DNA from: an uncultured Propionibacteriaceae bacterium
Lineage (GTDB): Bacteria > Actinomycetota > Actinomycetes > Propionibacteriales > Propionibacteriaceae
Length of the DNA: 10,766 bases
Assembly (NCBI GenBank): GCA_945875065.1
Contig: CAMCJC010000058.1
Span: 1 to 10,766 of the forward strand
Reading direction: 5' to 3'
The stretch's first letter is position 1. Every line of letters begins with the position of its first letter. The position numbers and the translations under genes were made by a program. The notes under the pieces were generated by a model, which saw nothing but the letters and a program-made list of their open reading frames with translations, was not told the DNA's origin and ran no database searches. Positions 1-5,496 of this stretch are shown here, in pieces.

Positions 1-470
1 ACACCGACTCCAAAGCCCGCGGCATCATCTGGGGCCTGTCGCTTCACCATGGCCCGGCGCACTTCTACCGCGCCATCCAGGAGTCGGTGTGCTACGGCAC
101 CGCCCACAACCTGCGCGCCATGTCGGCGGCCGGCTTCGAGGTGAAGAAGATCGTCGCGGCCGGCGGCGCGACCAAGAGCCGCGACTGGATTCAGATGCAC
201 GCCGATGTCACGGGCGTCCCGATCGCTCTGACCGAGGTTGGCGACGCGGTCGTCCTCGGCGCCTGCATGCTCGCCGCGGTCGGCGCGGGCCTGTTCCCAA
301 ACGTCCAGGAGGCGGCCAAGAACATGGTCCACGAGATCGACCTGCTGGAGCCCAACCAGGAGCGCCACGAGGAGTACAAGTACTTCGTAGATCAGTACGC
401 CAACACGTACCCGGCGCTGCAGCCGATGATCCACGACATGGTGGACCACGAGAATGCGAGGCGCGCCTGA
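1..470 (+). CDS. FGGY-family carbohydrate kinase, C-terminal part (5' end outside window)
   Basis: The first full codon is at position 3 and the frame stays open to the TGA at 468-470, giving about 155 visible residues. The region has the features of the second actin-fold domain of FGGY sugar kinases: GIIWGLSLHHGPAHFYRAIQ near the start, then the nucleotide-site segment VAAGGATKSRDWIQMHADVTG, and a GDAVVLGACMLA helix before a hydrophilic C-terminal tail. By family, it should phosphorylate a sugar or sugar alcohol with ATP in the cytosol. The substrate-binding N-terminal domain is missing, so ribulokinase, erythritol kinase-like and other specificities cannot be separated. Its stop overlaps the start of the downstream AraM-like dehydrogenase (TGATG), which indicates co-translation and a shared pathway. 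Family call is firm; substrate is unknown. Confidence 0.88.
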   Translation, partial: TDSKARGIIWGLSLHHGPAHFYRAIQESVCYGTAHNLRAMSAAGFEVKKIVAAGGATKSRDWIQMHADVTGVPIALTEVGDAVVLGACMLAAVGAGLFPNVQEAAKNMVHEIDLLEPNQERHEEYKYFVDQYANTYPALQPMIHDMVDHENARRA

Positions 471-1834
471 TGTCCGATCTGATCGCGCTAGCCCTCAAGG
501 GGGCCACCGACACCCGCGACGTCGTCCTGGCAGACCAGGCGATCGCGGAAGTCGGGCGGGTCTTCAAGGAACAGTTCAAGGATGCCAGGGCGATCGTCGT
601 AGCAGACGATCGCACCTGGGACCTGGCCGGCGAAGCCGTCACCGAGTCGCTGAAGGCAGCAGGCGTCGACGTCTTGGAGCCGCATGTGTTCCCGGGCGAC
701 CCGGAGCTGTACGCCAAGTACGAGAACTGCGAGGCGCTGCGCGACGAGCTTTCACCAAAGGACGCGGTCGCCGTGGCGATCGGCGGCGGCACCCTCAATG
801 ACATCGTCAAGCGGGCCTCCGGCGAGCTGGAACGCCCGTACCTCGTGGTCGGCACTGCGGCGTCGATGGACGGCTACACCGCGTTCGGCGCCTCGATCGC
901 CCTCGACGGGTTCAAACAGACGCTGACGTGCCCAGCCCCGCAGGCCTGCATCGCGGACATCGGCTTGATGGCCGCCGCCCCGCAGGTGATGACCGCGTCG
1001 GGCTACGGCGACCTCATCGGCAAGGTTCCCGCAGGAGCCGACTGGATCATCGCTGATGCCCTCGGCACCGAAGCGATCGACCAGGACGTGTGGGATCTGG
1101 TGCAAGGCCCGCTGCGCGGCGCCCTCGCCCGGCCCGCGGAGCTAGCGGTTGGCGAGGCGACGGCGATCGGTGACCTGGCGGAGGGGCTAATCATGAGCGG
1201 CCTCGCGATGCAAGCGCATCAGTCGAGCCGGCCGGCCTCGGGCGCGGAGCATCAGTTCAGCCACCTGTGGGAGATGGAGGGGCACGGCGTCGACGTCAAG
1301 CCCCGCCGCCTCAGCCACGGGTTCAAGGTCGGCATCGGGACCGTGGCGATCGCCGCGCTATACGAACTGCTGCTGGCCCGCAACCTCACCAAGCTCGACA
1401 TTGAGGCGGCTGTCGCCGCCTGGCCGACTCGGCAAGCGATGGAGGCCGAGGTGCGGCGTCGGCACACCGACCCGCAGTTGGTCGAGGAGACGGTGGTGCA
1501 GGCCCTGGCCAAGTGGATCACACCCGAGCAGCTGCGCGCGCGGCTGGAACAGGTCGTAGCGGTATGGCCGGAGCTGTCGACGAAGCTGCGGGATCAGTTG
1601 ATCCCCGCGACGGAGCTGCAGCAGATGCTGCGGGCCGTCGGGGCCCCGGCCCACCCGAGCGACATCGACCTGGGCTGGGATCGCTTCCGCGAGACCTACA
1701 CGCGAGCCCAGATGATCCGCAAGCGCTACACGGTGCTGGATCTGGCCCTCGAGGCAAACCTCCTAGAGGAGCTCGTAGCCGAGCTGTTCGCACCCGAAGG
1801 CTTCTGGGGCAAGCAGGCCCCCAGGGCCGAGTGA
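470..1834 (+). CDS. sn-glycerol-1-phosphate dehydrogenase family protein (AraM/EgsA type)
   Basis: This is a 454-residue cytosolic, metal-dependent NAD(P)-linked dehydrogenase of the iron-containing alcohol dehydrogenase/dehydroquinate synthase fold. Visible features are the nucleotide-binding GGGTLND (residues 105-111), the VGTAASMDGYTAFGASI stretch (127-143), and probable metal ligands Asp181 (SGYGDLIGK), His261 (GAEHQFSHLWE) and His283 (LSHGF). The C-terminal segment with AGAPAHP-like and IRKRYTVLDLA motifs (about 390-427) is typical of bacterial AraM. Bacillus AraM is roughly 390 residues, so this protein is somewhat longer. The ATG at 470 is chosen because it overlaps the kinase stop and has a GAGG ribosome site at 458-461; the frame is open further upstream but that stretch lies over the kinase. 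Known family members interconvert dihydroxyacetone phosphate and glycerol 1-phosphate. Next to a sugar kinase, a polyol-phosphate or sugar-phosphate substrate is an equally plausible inference. Confidence 0.88.
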   Translation: MSDLIALALKGATDTRDVVLADQAIAEVGRVFKEQFKDARAIVVADDRTWDLAGEAVTESLKAAGVDVLEPHVFPGDPELYAKYENCEALRDELSPKDAVAVAIGGGTLNDIVKRASGELERPYLVVGTAASMDGYTAFGASIALDGFKQTLTCPAPQACIADIGLMAAAPQVMTASGYGDLIGKVPAGADWIIADALGTEAIDQDVWDLVQGPLRGALARPAELAVGEATAIGDLAEGLIMSGLAMQAHQSSRPASGAEHQFSHLWEMEGHGVDVKPRRLSHGFKVGIGTVAIAALYELLLARNLTKLDIEAAVAAWPTRQAMEAEVRRRHTDPQLVEETVVQALAKWITPEQLRARLEQVVAVWPELSTKLRDQLIPATELQQMLRAVGAPAHPSDIDLGWDRFRETYTRAQMIRKRYTVLDLALEANLLEELVAELFAPEGFWGKQAPRAE

Positions 1835-1852
1835 CACAACGCTCAATACCGA

Positions 1853-1900
1853 TGCGCAGGCGGTGCGGTGCCCCAATTGGGGTGCCGCACCGCCTGCGCA
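1853..1900 (+). terminator. Large near-perfect hairpin, probable U-less terminator
   Basis: A 48-nt inverted repeat is centred on AATT at 1875-1878. Each arm is 24 nt and the two are complementary except at 1869-1870 against 1883-1884, where TG faces TG. In RNA these become tandem U-G and G-U wobble pairs, so the stem is continuous over about 22 bp with an AAUU loop. The left arm begins TGCGCAGGCGGTGCGG. It starts 18 nt after the dehydrogenase stop. No T-run follows on either side, so it is not a classical intrinsic terminator; actinobacteria often use such U-less hairpins. Other readings are an RNA-stabilising 3' stem, a protein-binding palindrome or a dispersed repeat. Confidence 0.6.
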
Positions 1901-1978
1901 GGTAACACCCGGGTTCTTCAGCAGGGCCTGTTTGCCTGTACCGTTTGAACGCTTGGCGCATCATTGCAGTAGTGACTT

Positions 1979-1985
1979 GAGGGAG
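1979..1985 (+). promoter_or_regulatory. Ribosome binding site for the DedA gene
   Basis: GAGGGAG lies 6 nt before the GTG at 1992 and decides that start. The stretch between the hairpin and this site (1901-1978) presumably holds the promoter. A TTGAAC at 1945-1950 could be a -35 box, but no convincing TANNNT -10 box follows at normal spacing. Confidence 0.7.
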
Positions 1986-1991
1986 TAGCGC

Positions 1992-2639
1992 GTGCTTTTG
2001 GAGACCACTGGCCAGCTGACGGGAATCGCTGGATGGGCCGTTCACATCATGGAGGTCCTCGGAGGGTTCGGCGCCGCGCTGCTGATCGCCTTGGAGAACA
2101 TCTTCCCACCCCTGCCTTCCGAGGTGATCCTGCCGCTGGCCGGGTTCTCCGCCGGGACCGGGGCGGCCGGCCTGACGCTGCCGACCGCGATCCTGTGGTG
2201 CACCGGCGGCTCGGTGGTTGGCGCCTGGGCGCTCTACGGTCTTGGCTATTGGCTCGGTCCGGAGCGCACACGAGCTCTGCTGGGCAAGCTGCCGCTGGTC
2301 AACACCGAGGACATCGACCGCACCGAGGCGTTCTTCCACCGCCGCGGCAACCTCACCGTCTTCTTCGGTCGCATGGTGCCGATCTTCCGGTCCCTGATCT
2401 CTATCCCGGCCGGCGTGACGCACATGAACCCGTGGTGGTTCACCCTCCTGACCACGGTCGGCTCGGCGATCTGGAACACGATCCTGATCGTCGCCGGCTA
2501 CGCGCTCGGCGCGAACTGGCACGTCGTCGAAGGCTATGTCGACATCCTAACCAAGGTCGTGATTGTGGTCTGCGTCGTAGCAGTGCTGACGTGGATCGTG
2601 CTGCGCCTCCAGCGGACCCGCAAGCAGGCCGAGGCCTGA
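1992..2639 (+). CDS. DedA family integral membrane protein
   Basis: This 215-residue hydrophobic protein has the DedA/VTT (SNARE-associated) domain. The first conserved block is ENIFPPLPSEVILPLAG (residues 35-51), a re-entrant helix with an acidic residue followed by prolines. The second is FFGRMVPIFRSLISIPAGV (124-142), with the family's conserved arginines and the downstream glycine. Membrane segments are near 24-50, 63-88, 122-142, 150-172 and 186-205, followed by a basic C-terminal tail (RLQRTRKQ). DedA proteins act in the cytoplasmic membrane; several are implicated in lipid-carrier (undecaprenyl phosphate) or phospholipid flipping and membrane homeostasis, but this paralogue's substrate cannot be assigned. 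It starts at GTG 1992 behind a clear ribosome site. It is separated from the upstream kinase/dehydrogenase pair by the hairpin, so it is probably its own transcription unit, and it converges on the permease gene. Confidence 0.92.
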   Translation: MLLETTGQLTGIAGWAVHIMEVLGGFGAALLIALENIFPPLPSEVILPLAGFSAGTGAAGLTLPTAILWCTGGSVVGAWALYGLGYWLGPERTRALLGKLPLVNTEDIDRTEAFFHRRGNLTVFFGRMVPIFRSLISIPAGVTHMNPWWFTLLTTVGSAIWNTILIVAGYALGANWHVVEGYVDILTKVVIVVCVVAVLTWIVLRLQRTRKQAEA

Positions 2640-2640
2640 T

Positions 2641-3615
2641 TCACAGCCGCCCGAAGAAAAGCCACCCGATGAGGGCCGCCGCGGCGGTGCAGCAAACCAG
2701 CGTCAGCGGCATGAACCGGGTGGCGAACTTCGGGCCGAACGCCCCGCTCTGCATCGCGAACAGCTTTACGTCGACCATCGGCCCGACCACCAGGAACGTC
2801 AGCTGAGCCGTAGGAGACAGCGTCGACAGGGATGCGACGACGAACGCGTCGGCCTCGGAACACAGGGACAACAGCACGGCCAAGGCCGCCATCGCGATGA
2901 TCGCCAACCAGGGGTTGTCCAGGAGGATCCCGAGGAAGCTGAGCGGCATGAACACCTTGATGGCGGCCGCCGCGGCTGCTCCGATGACCAGGAAACCGCC
3001 GGCCTGGAGGAGGTCATGCATCGCTGTGGAGCGGAACGTTTCTGCCTTGGAGCGGTGTTGGTGGTCGTGTCCGCCCTGCGGCTTCATCCACTCCGGCTTG
3101 CCCACGGCTATCCACAACCACCCAACCGCCACTACCGCGGCTAGGGACGCGACGAGCCGGGCCCACACCATCACCGGATTGTTGGGGAAGGCGATGGCTG
3201 TCGCGACAAGCACCACCGGGTTCACGGCGGGGGCGGCGAGGAGAAACGCGAGCGCCGCCGCCTGCGGTAACCCGCGGCGCAGCAGCGACTGCGCCACCGG
3301 CACCGACGCGCATTCACAGCCGGGCAGGACCATCCCGGCCACACCCGCTGTGGGCACGGCCAGCAGTGGCGAGGACGGGGTGATGCGCGATAGAACGTCC
3401 TTCGGCACGAACGCCGCGATCGCGCCGGAGACGATGACCCCCAGCACCAGGAACGGCAGGGCCTGCACAACGATGCCCATCAGCAGTGTCGCCCAAGTCG
3501 CGGCCGCGCCGCGCAGTTGCAGCGGGGCCCCGGCGTGGCTCGTGTACTGCATCAGGACAACTACGGCTATGACGCTAAGAAACGGGAGCAGCCACACACG
3601 GCGCGCGGCGGTCAT
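2641..3615 (-). CDS. Permease, YraQ/ArsP_1 family (COG0701-type)
   Basis: This 324-residue polytopic membrane protein has about eight hydrophobic segments: near residues 8-23, 42-68, 84-98, 117-145, 150-172, 205-232, 235-252 and 302-321. Family hallmarks are GCECASVPVA (99-108) in the first half, and CSEADAFV (252-259) and GPMVDVKL (278-285) in the second, suggesting a two-half permease. A loop before the second half carries a short histidine cluster, GGHDHQH (181-187). It starts with ATG 3613-3615, overlapping the stop of the TIGR03943 gene as ATGA, with a strong ribosome site. The pairing with a TIGR03943 partner is widely conserved. The ArsP branch exports organoarsenicals, but other members have no known cargo; transport of a metal or small solute is inference. 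It ends one base from the convergent DedA gene. Confidence 0.88.
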   Translation of the reverse strand: MTAARRVWLLPFLSVIAVVVLMQYTSHAGAPLQLRGAAATWATLLMGIVVQALPFLVLGVIVSGAIAAFVPKDVLSRITPSSPLLAVPTAGVAGMVLPGCECASVPVAQSLLRRGLPQAAALAFLLAAPAVNPVVLVATAIAFPNNPVMVWARLVASLAAVVAVGWLWIAVGKPEWMKPQGGHDHQHRSKAETFRSTAMHDLLQAGGFLVIGAAAAAAIKVFMPLSFLGILLDNPWLAIIAMAALAVLLSLCSEADAFVVASLSTLSPTAQLTFLVVGPMVDVKLFAMQSGAFGPKFATRFMPLTLVCCTAAAALIGWLFFGRL

Positions 3616-4307
3616 AGGTACGGCTCCTCCGGCTGGTTCACGATGTCGACAGCATCCGCAACCAGGACGGGCTCGTCGCCGCTGGCCTTAAGATCAATGA
3701 CTCCCTCGACCTCCACCCACACGTTCTCGCCCTCAGGCATCGGCTGGCCGGAGATGATGACCGTGAAACGATAGGCGTCGGCCACGCAGCACAGGACGCG
3801 GAAACGGTTGATCGACCATTTCCCGCCTTCAGCGACGTCGACGAACCCGAGCAGGCGTACCCGCTTGCCCTCAAGATCCTCGGGCTGGGGACTGACGTAG
3901 CGGTCGGAGAAGTCCGCCAGGCTCAACTCGCTGACCTCGTCGGCCGGCAGGGGCGGGTAGATGACCTCGGTGTCGCTGGGCTGGGCGGCCGGCGGCGCAA
4001 TGCCTGCTCCGGGTCCAAGCGCGCCCGGAGCCGCAACGCCGAACAGCAGCGACGGCACTAGCAGCAGTGCCGCGACGCCGGGCAGCTTGTGGCCGTCGCC
4101 GCCGCGCTCGGCGGCCTCCAGGAGCGTCCACAGCCCAAGCACGCCCATGACGATGGAGGCCACGAGCAAATAGGGACCGAGCCACGGCTGCAGGTAGTTC
4201 AGGTAGCTGCCGCTGAGCACCATCGAGAACACGACGGTGGCGAGCACGAGAACCACGGTCGCGCCGACGGACTGCTGCACTTCGCTCGTGCGCTTGACTC
4301 CACTCAT
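3612..4307 (-). CDS. TIGR03943 family membrane protein (DUF1980, YcgQ-like partner of the permease)
   Basis: This is a 231-residue protein with a membrane-bound N-terminus (hydrophobic segments near 14-33, 42-63 and 77-94), an Ala/Pro-rich linker (95-125), and a C-terminal soluble domain of the TIGR03943 type. That domain carries RVRLLGFV (149-156) and the characteristic FRVLCCVADA (169-178) with adjacent cysteines 173-174, then a GEXVWVEVEG-like strand. It is the usual genomic partner of the neighbouring permease, as in Bacillus ycgQ-ycgR. Start: the frame is open to 4439, but residues before MSGVKR are arginine/proline-rich and unlike the family, and ATG 4305-4307 has AGGAG at 4312-4316, so 4307 is chosen. 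Function is unknown; the double cysteine and the CEC motif of the partner suggest metal or thiol chemistry (inference). Confidence 0.85.
   Translation of the reverse strand: MSGVKRTSEVQQSVGATVVLVLATVVFSMVLSGSYLNYLQPWLGPYLLVASIVMGVLGLWTLLEAAERGGDGHKLPGVAALLLVPSLLFGVAAPGALGPGAGIAPPAAQPSDTEVIYPPLPADEVSELSLADFSDRYVSPQPEDLEGKRVRLLGFVDVAEGGKWSINRFRVLCCVADAYRFTVIISGQPMPEGENVWVEVEGVIDLKASGDEPVLVADAVDIVNQPEEPYL
3624..3630 (-). promoter_or_regulatory. Ribosome binding site for the permease
   Basis: On the minus strand the sequence reads GGAGGAG, 8 nt before the permease ATG at 3615. It lies inside the last codons of the TIGR03943 gene and supports the 4-nt overlapping start. Confidence 0.75.
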
Positions 4308-4332
4308 GCTGCTCCTGCCGGTTGATGACTCA

Positions 4333-5496
4333 TTAGGCAACCCTAGAGGACAGGCCATACCCGACCAGCAGCCAGGCAACCTCCAGCGGCTCCGGCGCGG
4401 CCGAGGCGCGGCAAGCGAGCCGACCCGCAGCCGTCTCAACTACCCGGCCGGCCTCAAGGTGAGCCGGCGAGTCGGGGCGGGCTGCGAGCCACAGCCGGGC
4501 GACCGCCACGTCGCGCGCCGAGTATCCGGGTGGTGCCGAGCTGGGCAACCCGAACTCGAGTCGCGCCGCCACGTCGCCGACGATGCCACCGCTCGGGCTG
4601 CCTCCGGCCAGGTCGCCATGCCCGTCGAGCACTGCCTCGGCAGCGACGAAAGCGGCGTCCTGGCCGCCTGCCGCCAGGAAGTTGCGAGCAGCCGTCGCGG
4701 CGTCGGGACCATACGCCTTGTCGAGCGTGGCGGCGGCGCGCAGCCCCGCCAGCACCCCGAAGAGGGTCGGATTCTGGAGGCTCTCGCCGAGCAGCAGGTC
4801 CAGCCGGTCGAGCTCTGCGTCCGAGAGGTCGAGGGCTAGTTTCCATGTCAGGAGCCAGGCCTCCACATCCGGGCGGGCCGGAGCATCAAGGGCAGCCGCT
4901 ACGAGCTCTCCCGGGCCATGACGCCAGCCGACCTCGACGAATGAGTTGCCGCTCGGTCCGTGGACCACGAGGCGATGCAGCCCAACTGGACCGGTCACAA
5001 AGGTCCGATCGGACTCGGTCGCGAAGCTGAGGCTCTCGCCGGACAGGGCGACGTCGAGGTCGAGGACCTCCACCGGCTCCCCCGCCGGAGCGTAACGGCG
5101 GGCCGGCAGCCAGGCCGGCTGCGGCAAGTCGGCGTACCGTCGCCACCTCGACCAGACTCGCCCTCCCTGGGGCAGCCAGACGCGTTCCCCGAAAAGTCGA
5201 GCCGCCCCGTCGTCCTCGCCGCACCAGCCGCTTAGCATCCACCACGCGCCGCCCGGGGTCATGACCAGGCCGGTCGCACCTCCCAGCCAGGCCACCGTGC
5301 GCCGCTCCCACGAGACCAGCGGCCCTGCGACCTCCGCCGGCTCGTCGCCGACGTTCCACAGCACGATGTCCAGGGAACCGCGTACGCCTTCGTGGTGTCG
5401 CACCTCGATGCGCACCTGTCCGACCTGGTACTCGCCGTCACCCACCGCGATCGCATCCGGCAGGCTCACGGCGACTTCCCCAAGGGCCAGCCTCAC
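4333..5496 (-). CDS. Uncharacterised protein, 387 aa, coupled to GH65 phosphorylase
   Basis: No family was recognised. The protein is soluble, with no signal peptide or membrane helix. Residues 1 to about 205 look beta-rich, with alternating hydrophobic strands, many tryptophans (for example GGAWWMLSGWCGEDD near 82-96 and RVWSRWRRYADL near 113-124) and turns. From about 205 the composition turns helical (ELVAAALDAP, DVEAWLLTWKLALDLSDAELDRLDLLLGES, then repeated Ala/Leu helices to the end). A beta domain followed by a helical domain is a layout also seen in carbohydrate-active enzymes such as GH65, but that is only a resemblance of predicted texture. The GTG at 5494-5496 overlaps the GH65 stop (GTGA). 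An alternative GTG at codon 10 (5467-5469) has GGGGAAG just upstream and may be the true start. Composition and strand bias toward GC match its neighbours, so it appears to be a real gene. A role with GH65 is inferred from coupling only. Confidence 0.75.
   Translation of the reverse strand: MRLALGEVAVSLPDAIAVGDGEYQVGQVRIEVRHHEGVRGSLDIVLWNVGDEPAEVAGPLVSWERRTVAWLGGATGLVMTPGGAWWMLSGWCGEDDGAARLFGERVWLPQGGRVWSRWRRYADLPQPAWLPARRYAPAGEPVEVLDLDVALSGESLSFATESDRTFVTGPVGLHRLVVHGPSGNSFVEVGWRHGPGELVAAALDAPARPDVEAWLLTWKLALDLSDAELDRLDLLLGESLQNPTLFGVLAGLRAAATLDKAYGPDAATAARNFLAAGGQDAAFVAAEAVLDGHGDLAGGSPSGGIVGDVAARLEFGLPSSAPPGYSARDVAVARLWLAARPDSPAHLEAGRVVETAAGRLACRASAAPEPLEVAWLLVGYGLSSRVA

Noticed and set aside
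89..469. Upstream extension of the dehydrogenase frame (127 codons)
   Set aside because: Arginine-rich translation that overlaps the kinase; the homologous protein begins at the ATG at 470.
1945..1975. Candidate promoter for DedA (TTGAAC as -35 box)
   Set aside because: No acceptable -10 hexamer at 16-19 nt spacing, so it is not listed as a feature.
1518..2522. 334-codon minus-strand open frame across the dehydrogenase end, the hairpin and DedA
   Set aside because: It overlaps two well-supported plus-strand genes, is dominated by Arg/Pro/Gly, and only reads through because the palindrome lacks stops.
2033..2806. 257-codon plus-strand frame spanning DedA and the permease end
   Set aside because: Arginine-rich shadow of DedA in another frame; no family features.
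4322..4336. Short imperfect dyad (TAATGA-G-TCATCA on the minus strand) considered as a metal-regulator operator before the TIGR03943 gene
   Set aside because: It is only 13 bp with a mismatch, includes the stop codon of the upstream gene, and does not fit the Zur/Fur box pattern I know.
4308..4439. N-terminal extension of the TIGR03943 protein by 44 codons
   Set aside because: Composition is Arg/Pro-rich and unlike the family; it would overlap the end of the upstream gene, and ATG 4307 has its own ribosome site.
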